From the NCBI RefSeq assembly GCF_902459505.1, contig NC_047084.1, positions 311,131,963 to 311,195,962 of the forward strand: a stretch of 64,000 nt of DNA, in the 5' to 3' direction. Made by a program: the position numbers and the translations under genes. A model generated the notes under the pieces. It saw only the letters and a program-made list of their open reading frames with translations. It did not search any database and was not told where the DNA came from. Shown here piece by piece: positions 56,296 through 64,000 of the stretch. The DNA is from Geotrypetes seraphini. Its lineage: Eukaryota > Chordata > Amphibia > Gymnophiona > Dermophiidae. Every line of letters starts with the position of its first letter. The first letter of the stretch is position 1.

Positions 56296-57272
56296 TCTGC
56301 TATAATAAAACCCTTGGCGCACATGCACACTTCAAACTGCATGTGTCCGTGCTTTGAGCCTCCATGCCGCCGCATGCGCAGAAGGAGGCAGAAGAAGGAG
56401 AGTGCAGCTGTTTCGGTGGCGATTTCTGCATGCACGGTAGAGTGTGCGGCGGTTTCAACGCTTCACTCAGAAGGAGCCTACAACACTGTGAGTCCAGAAC
56501 CACTGCAGACCACCACGAAAACCGGGAGACTTCAGATAAGCCAAAATCTGTGTACTGGGGGGCAGAGAGTGATTTTGTTTTGGTTTGGGGGAAGGGGTGT
56601 GTGCTAGGGGGGCAGGGGATGAACTTTCTTTGCTTTGAGGGGAGGTGTGTGTTGGGGGGCAGGGAGCGATCTTAGTTTGCTTTGGGGGGAGGGGTGCGCT
56701 TAGGGAGAGATCTTGGTTTGCTTTGGGGGAGGGGTTTGCTTGGTTGGGATCAGGGAACGATCTTGCTTCAGCTGGGGGGCCAGGGAGCCAACTTGCCATG
56801 GTTTGGGGGAGGGGTGTGCTGGGGGGCAGAGAGCAAACTTGCTTTGCTTTGGGGGGAGGGGTGTTCTGGGGGAACTTGCTTTCCTTTGGGGGAGGGGTGT
56901 GCAGGGGCGCAGGGAGCAATCTTGGTTTGCTTTGTGGGGGAGACAGAAGGGGGCCACAGAGAGAGACAGAAAGGCAGGCAGACAGGGGGCCACGGAGAGA
57001 GACAGACAGACAGGCAGGGGGCAGGGAGCGAGACAAAGACAGACAGACAGACAGGCAGGGGGCAGGGAGAGAGACAGAAAGACAGGCAGGCAGGTAGCCA
57101 TGGAGAGAGACAGAAAGAAAGACAGATAGGGAGCCACAGAGACAGAAAGAAATACAGACAGAGTGCCATGGAGAGAGACAGAAAGAAAGAAAGGTCTCAG
57201 CGCCCCATTGTGCTCAAAGTTTACACATCTATTCTAGCACCTGTTAATGTAACGGTCTTAAACACTAGTTTA
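56296..57272. mobile_element. Unclassified element with internal minisatellites, copy B
   Basis: The ends are those of copy A (34592-37018) in reverse: TATAATAAAACCC at 56300 and GTCTTAAACACTAGT at 57258-57272, with the sub-terminal hairpin sequence (ACCTGTTAATGTAACGGTC) less perfect. Two arrays fill it. One at about 56560-56940 has about eight ~45-bp units around TTTGCTTTGGGGGAGGGGTG. The other, 56940-57200, has units around AGAGAGACAGAAAGACAGGC, complementary in style to the CTGTCTGTCTC array of copy A. The Gly- or Pro-rich frames are by-products. Confidence 0.65.
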
Positions 57273-57477
57273 TTAATATTTATATTCCGCTCCATCAATT
57301 AGTTTCTGGGTGGTTCACATACTAACATACATATTTCCATGAAACAATACCAAAAAAAAAAAAGTCATATGAGTCAAGGTTTGAGCGCGAACATTCACAC
57401 TATGTCAAAAACTGGTATAAATGCTCACATCTAAATACTGTCAGTTGCCTGCATATCTGAAAGTATTCTATAAACTT

Positions 57478-58045
57478 ACCCCCCAAATTCTGTATATGGT
57501 ACCTTACGCTGTGCACGCTAATCGGTGCACACGACCATTGTGCACACACAACTTGATTGTTTAACAAGCATCCAGCCCCCCTCACTCCCTGCCAGGCTCT
57601 GCACCCAGCCCCCTTCTCTCCCTGCCCTGCCAGGCTCTGCACCCTGGCTCCCTCCCTCACTGCCCTGTACCATCTCTCTCCCTCCTGATGCCTTGCAGGC
57701 CTCCACTGGGCCTGCCACAGGACCTGGTGGTCCAATGGTGGTCTAGATATAAGGGATTCCCCATCTCCCATCCCAGCCGAATCCCAAAAAAAACCATAAA
57801 CCCCCCTTCCCTCGTCTTCCCTGCACATTCCTCAACTCCTCAGCGGCCTCGCAGTGGATGGGACAGGAGGAATCCCTTCCGCCTCCTGTACCTAAAGAAA
57901 TTGACAACCACACCTCCCTCCCACCTCCCACACGTACCTTTCGGGTTCCTGGTGTCCAGCCAGCACATGGAGCAGGAGCGATCTTCCTGCCCTCCTGCTC
58001 CATTCAAGGCCACTGGCTCCTTGGCTGTTGCGTTCTCACGGATTC
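57478..58045. repeat. C-rich repeat, possible decayed MITE
   Basis: CCCAAATTCTGTATATGGTACC at 57483 is a MITE-like terminus of the 'attctata' type. The interior (57570-57700) has two or three imperfect copies of CCAGGCTCTGCACCC with CCCTCCCTG spacers. No right end found. Frames across it lack known domains. Confidence 0.4.
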
Positions 58046-58608
58046 ACGAGAACTCACACCAGTTTCCAAGTACATCATGATAAGTTGTGCGAGCTCCAGA
58101 AAGAAGCTTTCTTTGGCACAGTGCAAGTCTTAAGATGAGCAGAGTCAGTACGTTCAGAAACTGAGATCATATCAAGTATACCCTGGCTTAGGACTGAATT
58201 GCAAGTCTGTCAAGGAATGTAGCAAATAAACCCATCTGGAGACATTACCCTTGCAAGATTACCCCTACTACATATCACATCTATAGTGCTGCCAGACACA
58301 TGCTGCACTGTACATTTCATTACATTAACCATGTAAGAGACAATCCGCTAAGAGTTCAGAAACTATGCCACAACAGTCCAGCACTTTCTGGATCTTGCAT
58401 TATTAACTCACAGGATCTTGCAATATTAACTCATAAACAATCCAGACCTCAAGGTCAGAGTAACTTCAAACATTCTTGTGGTGGAATTCACTGTGAATCT
58501 TTTTTGAGTCTGCTTTGCCATCTTAATCCCCGAGTCTCTATAGTGTTACCACTGTTGATTTTAACCACTTTTCTGTAATCAACACATTTCTCACAGTTTT
58601 GTTTTCTA
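58046..58608. other. No recognised gene or repeat
   Basis: Intronic DNA. A short duplicated CAGGATCTTGCAATATTAAC-like string occurs twice near 58395 and 58420. Confidence 0.4.
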
Positions 58609-58610
58609 TA

Positions 58611-58842
58611 TTATTTATTTATTTTATTCAGTTTTCTATACCGTTCTCCCAGGAGAGCTTGGAACAGTTTACATTCATTTATTCAGGTACTCAAGCATTC
58701 TTCCCTGTCTGTCCCGGCGGGCTCACTAGCTAATGTACCTGGGGCAATGGGGGATTAAGTGACTTGCCCAGCGTGGGTTTGAACCCACAATCCCAGGGTG
58801 CTGAGGCTGTAGCTTTAACCACTGCGCCACACTCTCCCCTCC
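58611..58842 (-). mobile_element. MIR-like tRNA-derived SINE, best copy
   Basis: Minus strand: box A TGGCGCAGTGG (58819-58829) and box B GGTTCAAACCC (58775-58785) in a tRNA-like head. Then comes the core GGGCAAGTCACTTAATCCCC and the GCCCGCCGGGACAGACAGGG block, and a tail ending GGTATAGAAAACTGAATAAA with TAAA repeats. About 230 bp. Such SINEs are transcribed by RNA polymerase III from the boxes and moved by a partner LINE sharing the tail, here probably L2-like. Confidence 0.85.
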
Positions 58843-59184
58843 ATATGCCTCTCCTGACCAATTGGAATCTCCATGGAGCAGGAACTGTCTTTTATGTGCA
58901 TTCACTATTGCACGGTCATGATTGTTGATACTAAAGAAATGATAAGCAGTAGAATAAATGAAATTGAGAGAGACAAATTTTGCTTAGATAGAGCCAGACC
59001 GAGCAACATGGAAAATGCAGGGCACAAAAAAAAAAAACCCCAACCCACAGGAAATCTGTACAGAGTAAAGTGATGGCTCCTAGGAGCCCTTTGCTTCATT
59101 GTTTTGCAAAAACAAAGGCTCTCTCATCACATGTAGTAGACTTCATCAGGTCCCTCTGCTCAGTACATACCTCCCTACCCCAAT

Positions 59185-59465
59185 ATTCAGCGGAATTTAG
59201 CAGCTAGAAAAAAAGCTCTTGGCTGGCTATCTACCATTGAATACTGGGCTCAAGGCTAGTCCAGTAACCAGCTAGGTTTATCTTTGGCAGTTTTGCCTAA
59301 GCCAGATGAAAATGAGTTGGCCAGCTAAGTGTGAACTGCTGAACTTTGCCCCAGATATTCAATGCTAGGGCTGGATAGGGCCCTGGCATCAAATATCCAG
59401 GAATGCCAGGCCTGCAGGAGGTAACTGGACTGCTTCCTGTGGGCTGAATATCAGGCCCACCTTGT
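59185..59465. mobile_element. MITE, 'ATATTCAG' family
   Basis: CCCCAATATTCAGCGGAATT at the left and GGGCTGAATATCAGGCCC at the right are inverted. The interior has CAGCTAGG and CCAGCTAAGTG strings. Neighbours the related element at 59478. Confidence 0.55.
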
Positions 59466-59477
59466 TTAAGAATATGG

Positions 59478-60082
59478 GGCCCGATATTCAAACTATTGAA
59501 ACAGCAGCAAGAGGCTGCTGGATTTTTAAATCACCTATCTGGGGCTAACTAGGCATTTTCAGCAGTACTTAACTGGATAATGCTGCTGAAAATGCCTGGT
59601 TAGCACTGAAGTCAAAATTGACTATTTGGGGGGCAGAGTTGGCATTTAGCCTGTTAAGTGCCGATTTTCAGCACTTAATCAGCTAAGACAGGGGTGTCCA
59701 ATGTCGGTCCTCGAGGGCCGCAATCCAGTCGGGTTTTCAGGATTTCCCCAATGAATATGCATGAGATCTATGTGCATGCACTGCTTTCAATGCATATTCA
59801 TTGGGGAAATCCTGAAAACCCGACTGGATTGCGGCCCTCGAGGACCGACATTGGACACCCCTGAGCTAAGATAACTGCAAATAAAATGCAGTCCCCTTTT
59901 TAAATGGTTCATCATAGCCAGTTAAGTGCCAAATATTGTACTTAACTATGTTTTCACTGTCTCCATATACCTGGACATTCAATGCCTGAACTTGAACAAG
60001 GTCCAGAATTGAATTTCTAGGTATAATGCCCGTGGTTGTCAGCAAAATGCCAATTGGCACTGGCTGAATATTAGGCTCTTAA
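59478..60082. mobile_element. MITE, 'ATATTCAG' family, hosting a hAT MITE
   Basis: GGGCCCGATATTCAAACTAT at the left pairs with GGCTGAATATTAGGCTC at the right. Inside are repeated CAGTTAAGTGC and GATTTTCAGCACTTAA strings. The hAT MITE at 59689-59863 is inserted in AGCTAAGA. A related worn copy is at 12725-13112. Confidence 0.65.
59689..59863. mobile_element. Near-perfect palindromic hAT MITE with 8-bp duplications
   Basis: AGCTAAGA at 59681-59688 and 59864-59871. The ends are CAGGGGTGTCCAATGTCGGT and its exact inverse. The arms stay paired for about 75 bp to a small centre (GAGATCTATGTGCATGCACT). Low divergence of the arms suggests recent insertion. hAT ends (CAGGG) with 8-bp duplications are established family features. 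Decayed copies are at 9178 and 32965. Confidence 0.9.
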
Positions 60083-60108
60083 TTTCCTGTCCATTACATT
60101 CATAGCGG

Positions 60109-60314
60109 TGGGCCACTGAAAAGTTCTCAGCCCAACCAAGAAGAGAATGACGTGGAGACATGAAATGTACAATTTATTCCACACGTTTCTTCACACTTTA
60201 CATTCAATGATATGAAATAAAACGAAAAGTGTGATGCAAAGTGTGGAATAAATTGAACATTTCATGTCTCCAGGTCATTCTCTTCTTGGTTGGGCTAAAA
60301 ACTTTACAGCGGCC
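60109..60314. mobile_element. Palindromic mariner-type MITE
   Basis: GTGGGCCACTGAAAAGTTCTC with AGCCCAACCAAG pairs with CTTGGTTGGGCTAAAAACTT and the right end GGCCCCC. Inner arms (GAATGACGTGGAGACATGAA / TTCATGTCTCCAGGTCATTC) also pair. Same ends as 25213-25415 but a different, fold-back interior. Confidence 0.8.
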
Positions 60315-60487
60315 CCCTTGTACCTTCCTGTACTCACAATCATGCCCCTCACCACAGATTCCTACCCCCTACAAGCCACACACTCAAAAGCTGCTGCCAT
60401 GCATTCATACCGATTCAGATAACTTTATTGGCATGACAATTTTACATAACCAGTATTCCTTCCTCTCCTGCAGCCACTATCCATACA

Positions 60488-61411
60488 GGGCCAGATTCTA
60501 TACACAGTGCCTAGATTAGGTACCATTTGAGGCCCTAATTACAGACGCTTAGTAACATTTAACAAATCTGAACATAAGAACAGCCTTACTGGGTCAGACC
60601 AATGGCCATCTAGTCCAGTTTTCTGTTTCCAGCAGTGGCCAATCCAGGTCACAAGTACCTGGGAAAACACCAAATAGTGGCAGCATTCCAGGCCACCGAT
60701 CCAAGGAAAGCAGTTGCTTCTCCCATGTCTGTCTCAACAGCAGTTTATGGACTTTTCCTCCAGGAACTTGTCCAAACCCTTTTTAAAACCAGCTATATTA
60801 ACTGTTTTTACCACATCCTCTGGCAACGCATTCCAGAGCTTAACTATTCTCTGAGTGAAAAAATATTCCCTCCTATTGTTTTTAAAAGTATTACTCTAAC
60901 TTCGAGTGTCCCCTAGTCTTTATGAAACTTGATGCAGTAAAAATCAATCCACTTGTACCCGTTCTACACCACTCTGCACAAAAGTTTTTATTTTTTTTAA
61001 ATTTATTAAATGGTGTGGTAAATGACCACACCATTAAAAACTGATTAAAAAAATTATTTTGATAATTGAACTTTCATGCGGATATCCACGCAGTGCCTAG
61101 TCATACCCGTGTTGAGGCACCCTCCGACCCCTAACAATGCCTACCTGAAGAGTAGGCTTGGTTGGGGGTAGAGAATAGGCGTTGTGAACTTAGGTATTGC
61201 AAGGCATGCAAGATAGGTGCTGGTAAATTAGGCCAGATAAAACCTGGCCTAATATACTGGTGCCTACCCCAGGGATGCCTAGCAACAGCTACGTCCACTT
61301 AGGCACTGCTAGGTGTGATTCTGTAAATGGTGTCATGCAGTTGATTGACAACCGTGTGGAGTGGCGCCTACAATTTAGGCTCGCTTAGGTGCCATTTATA
61401 GAATCTGGCCC
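60488..61411. mobile_element. 'ggcgcc/ttaggc' MITE split by a CR1-like 3' end
   Basis: GGGCCAGATTCTATACACAG at the left pairs with CATTTATAGAATCTGGCCC at the right, the cleanest ends of this family in the window. The family interior (AACAATGCCTACC, AATTAGGCCAG, GATTGACAACC) follows a CR1-like insert at 60572-60985. Confidence 0.8.
60572..60985 (-). mobile_element. CR1-like LINE 3' end, TTCTTATG-tail type
   Basis: GAACATAAGAACAGCCTTAC is the complement of the tail and 3' end. The sequence parallels 50031-50500 (AACTTGTCCAAACC, CATCCTCTGGCAACGC, TTAACTATTCTCTGAGTG). Minus-strand coding is broken. 5'-truncated near 60985. Confidence 0.8.
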
Positions 61412-61442
61412 ACAGTACATATTTATGCACCCCATCCATTTA

Positions 61443-61578
61443 GGGGGGAATTCATCAAGGGACGCTAACCGCTTTAGCACACACTAAATGCTAAGACGAC
61501 CATAGGAATATAATGGGCGTCTTATAATTTAGTGCACGCTAAATCAGTTAGCACTCCTTGATGAATTACCCCCCCCCC
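61443..61578. mobile_element. Palindromic MITE with TTA duplications
   Basis: GGGGGGAATTCATCAAGGG at the left pairs with CTCCTTGATGAATTACCCCC at the right. TTA is at 61440-61442 and 61579-61581. Inner GCTAACC and GTTAGC strings pair. Harbinger-type duplications; a different terminal sequence from the GGCTCC family. Confidence 0.8.
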
Positions 61579-61584
61579 TTAGTC

Positions 61585-62140
61585 AATGAAACACCTCTGT
61601 GCAATGCTTAAAGCATGCACTTTTCAACTTGTACCGTAGTTTTATTTACAGTAGAGCTTTTGCTTTGTTGTCTAACGTGACTATGAAGACCAGATATAAA
61701 TTCCATGGGAGTTTTATATCTGCTGTGTCTGTTTTATATCTTATGAAACAGCTGTGTATAATTCCAGAAGACAAGAGCACTGCTCGTAACAAGGGAGATT
61801 AGAAGAATACTTATATCCAAACATGTTCTAAGACGCACTCAGAAATACAAACTTTTTCCACTCCTTACTCATTGCTTGTCGTCAGTAGACAGGTGGACCT
61901 ACACTGCTGGTTTTTATTTACTGTAATGTTCTAAGGGGTTTCTCCAAATTTGATTGTATAGAAATGCGCTTATTACATATGGTTCTGTGTTTCTTTCTGG
62001 GTGGTCATAAAGACAAAGCAATTACACAATGAAAGCTAAAATGACTAAGTGATGTGCCTCATTTTCTGCCTGTTTATACATTATTCCTCCTCCAGCAGGT
62101 TGTTTGTTCTTAACTTGAAAGAATGAAAGAGACAAAAGTA
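61585..62140. other. No recognised gene or repeat
   Basis: AT-rich intronic DNA; short frames only. Confidence 0.4.
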
Positions 62141-62144
62141 AATA

Positions 62145-62797
62145 CAGTGGTACCTTGGTTTACAAGCATAATTCGTTCCAGAAGCATGCTCGTAATCCAA
62201 AGTACTCGTATATCAAAGCAACTTTCCCCATAGGCCATAATGGCAACAATGACAATTCGTTCCAGAACCCAAAAGGTGGCGAGGGGTGGCCCAGGGGTGT
62301 GTACCTGTCAGGTGCCGGGTCCTGCAGCGCCGTCTCTAGGAAACGCCTCCTCTGTCCGCCAGCCGCTGGAGAACCCCACAGTGCCGCTTCGGGGGGGATT
62401 CCTCTTCCATCTGCCGGTCAGCCTTCCACGCCGTGTGCCTTCCGCATGTCAGAGAGCCTATGAGAACCCACGCAGCTGAGTGCCGTCCCACCTGCACGTT
62501 GCGTATGATCACGCACAAAGTCGATGATTGACGTTGTGCGTGATCATACGCAACGAGCAGGTGGGACGGCACTTGGCTGCGTAGGCTCAGATAGAGGCCT
62601 CCAACATGAGGAAGGCACCTGGTGTGGAAGGCTAGCCGGCGGACGGAATAGGAATCCCCCTGAAATGGCGCTTCCTGCAGCTGTAAGTGCTCATTTATCG
62701 GGGCAGTGCGCGGTTTGCAAGACAAAAGTTTGCTGAATGTTTTGCTCGCCTTGCAAAACACTCGCAAACCTCATTACTCGCAACCGAGGTTCCACTG
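62145..62797. mobile_element. Tigger-like element with large fold-back centre
   Basis: CAGTGGTACCTTGGTTTACA at the left and the inverse of CGCAACCGAGGTTCCACTG at the right, flanked by TA (62143-62144 and 62798-62799). Sub-terminal ATAATTCGTTCCAGAA and ACTCGCAAACC strings are Tigger-typical. The centre is a palindrome: CGTTGCGTATGATCACGCAC pairs with GTGCGTGATCATACGCAACG around 62527, with GTGCCGTCCCACCTG and CAGGTGGGACGGCAC just outside. No transposase. Confidence 0.85.
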
Positions 62798-63009
62798 TAG
62801 TTACTCTTCTGCTAGTTATGTTATGCCATGTAATGCATAAATGGCATTTATTCTTGATATATCACTGTATACTGTATAACAGATCAAAGCAGTTTAAAAT
62901 GAAAAGTTTAACACAAGGAAAAGAACTACCAAATGCAATAGGAAAAGAACAATCACACTAGGGGAGCACGTACAAATCAACAACTTGTAATAAACACTCA
63001 CCCCCGCCC

Positions 63010-63162
63010 CCCCCTCATTTACAAAGGCATGCTAAGCATTTTTAGCGCATGCTAAACACTAACGCGTCCATAGACTAACATGGACACGTTAGCAGTTAGC
63101 GTGTGGTTAGCGTGTGTTAATATTTAGCGTACACTAAAACGCTTAGCGTGCCTTTGTAAAAG
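63010..63162. mobile_element. Palindromic MITE, GGCTCCTTTTAC family, variant
   Basis: TTTACAAAGGCATGCTAAGC pairs with CTTAGCGTGCCTTTGTAAAA. The inner GCGCATGCTAAACACTAACG and CGTTAGCAGTTAGCGTG strings are also self-related. Outer bases are worn. Confidence 0.7.
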
Positions 63163-63169
63163 CAGCACT

Positions 63170-63689
63170 CAATTACTTTAACAAATCAGTATCCACATCA
63201 GTATATAAATGAGAATCATGATGTTAGTTCTATTTTGCAACATGCCTTATTCTCGGGGAGAGTGGGAGCTAGAAGGCCTTGAGCAGTGGCAAGAGGCACG
63301 ATCTGCAGGATCTTCAGGCACCAGCACGTCTTGTGGGTTGGTGCTGCGTGCTGGTGCAAGATTGGGGTAAGGGTTTGGGTTTGGGTGGGCGGGTAATGCC
63401 GGTTCTCGTGAGGAGGGATGTTTGCGGGCGGGGGGAGGGGCGATGCTGGTTCGCGGATGGGGGGATAAGTAGCATAAAATCTGTTTTAACTCTTTTGGGA
63501 TCTTGCAGAGTACTTGGACCTGGATTGCCCACTGTTGGAAAAAGGATACCAAGCTTGTGATGTCAGAGAAGGGGCGGGACCACGGCAGAGAGAAGACGCT
63601 CCGAAGCCGTTCAGCAGCTTGCAAAGATCACAAGCGCTGCTGAAGTTAGGGAGATTGATTCTGGAGGCTAGGGGGAACAGCAGGCCTTC
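63170..63689. other. GC-rich DNA before the terminal minisatellite
   Basis: GGGTTTGGGTTTGGGTGGGC near 63375 and GC-rich unique sequence to 63690. No gene motif in the frames on either strand. Probably the left part of the same repeat element as the array that follows. Confidence 0.4.
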
Positions 63690-64000
63690 CGGAGGGGGGG
63701 GGGTGTTGTCCTTCGGGGGAGGGGGCACAGGCCTTCAGAGGAGATATGCAGGCAGGCCTTCAAAGGGGGGGGACAGGCAGGCAGGCCTTTCGGGGGGATG
63801 CAGGCCTTCAAAGGGGGGGACAGGCAGGCAGGCCTTTGGGGGGATGCAGGCCTTCAAAGGGGGGGACAGACAGGCAGCCAGGCCTTCAGGGGGGATGCAG
63901 GCCTTCAAAGGGGGGGGTAGGCAGGCAGGCCTTCGGGGGGATGCAGGCCTTTAAAGGGGGGGACAGGCCTTAAGTGGGGACAGGCAGGCAGGCCTTCAAA
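63690..64000. repeat. GC-rich minisatellite, ~46-bp unit
   Basis: From about 63745 some five units of CAGGCCTTCAAAGGGGGGGA then CAGGCAGGCAGGCCTT and CGGGGGGATG run to the window end, with length changes mainly in the G-runs. The array continues beyond the window. The Gly/Arg/Gln-rich frames on the plus strand are by-products. Confidence 0.85.

Larger units (their letters stand above)
17073..64000 (-). other. ARSJ intron 1, partial
   Basis: No sequence for the N-terminal half of the sulfatase domain (DDQG and C-T-P-S-R motifs) occurs between the acceptor and the window end on the minus strand. The intron is therefore at least 46.9 kb and extends beyond the window. It is occupied almost wholly by transposable elements. 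A long first intron is known for mammalian ARSJ. Confidence 0.75.

Noticed and set aside
56364-57302. Gly-rich and Pro/Ser-rich frames on both strands (up to 206 codons)
   Set aside because: They are translations of the G-rich and GACAGA-type arrays of copy B.
63514-63973. 146-codon plus-strand Gly/Arg/Gln-rich frame at the window end
   Set aside because: Most of it is the ~46-bp minisatellite; no independent evidence for a gene.

Overview
The window is vertebrate nuclear DNA, most likely from an amphibian. A caecilian is my best guess, from the mix of CR1-like, L2-like and L1-like LINEs, MIR-like tRNA-derived SINEs, Tigger, hAT and mariner DNA transposons, and very many palindromic MITEs; this is an inference, not proven. 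There is one recognisable host gene: the last coding exon of arylsulfatase J (ARSJ) at 15671-17072 on the minus strand, with a clean splice acceptor. ARSJ is known as a two-coding-exon gene. The first exon, which carries the C-T-P-S-R sulfatase motif, is not in the window, so everything from 17073 to 64000 is read as its large first intron, and 1-15670 as 3' UTR plus downstream intergenic DNA. I see no other host gene.

The rest is repeat on repeat. Region 1-15 kb, downstream of ARSJ: a Tigger-like MITE (0.9 kb), a CR1-like LINE 3' end with open coding sequence (2.0-2.7 kb), a minus-strand L2-like LINE with endonuclease remains (2.8-4.5 kb), palindromic MITEs, a fold-back insertion carrying a hammerhead-ribozyme-like fold (7.66-8.52 kb), a GC-rich 660-bp palindrome (9.8-10.5 kb), an L2-like 3' end split by a Tigger-like MITE (10.6-11.9 kb) and a solo LTR inside a MITE (13.5-14.7 kb).

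Intron, 17-34 kb: purine-rich tandem repeats, L2-like, L1-like and CR1-like 3' ends, a composite MITE at 22.3-24.4 kb, a mariner-type MITE, CR1-like fragments (25.4-26.1 and 27.2-28.3 kb), a Harbinger-like element with TTA duplications (29.3-30.05 kb) and a Tigger-like element hosting another palindromic element (31.7-32.6 kb). At 33.8-37.8 kb a mariner is split by an L1-like LINE, itself split by a 2.4-kb unclassified element filled with minisatellite.

Intron, 38-64 kb: a second fold-back insertion with 16-bp target duplications (38.95-39.33 kb), SINEs and hAT elements with 8-bp duplications (42.7, 46.5, 51.1 and 59.7 kb), a diverged relative of the hammerhead unit (47.9-48.25 kb), and a four-deep nest at 52.8-56.3 kb: MITE, then an L1-like element with ORF1 but no ORF2, then a CR1-like LINE, then a short 5'-inverted L1-like insert. 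A second copy of the unclassified minisatellite-bearing element lies at 56.3-57.27 kb, and the window ends in a GC-rich minisatellite.

The best candidates for something new are the two fold-back insertions with long target duplications (one with a hammerhead fold), the ORF1-only L1-like element, and the minisatellite-bearing family seen at 34.6 and 56.3 kb. All repeat family names rest on motifs read by eye, with no database search.
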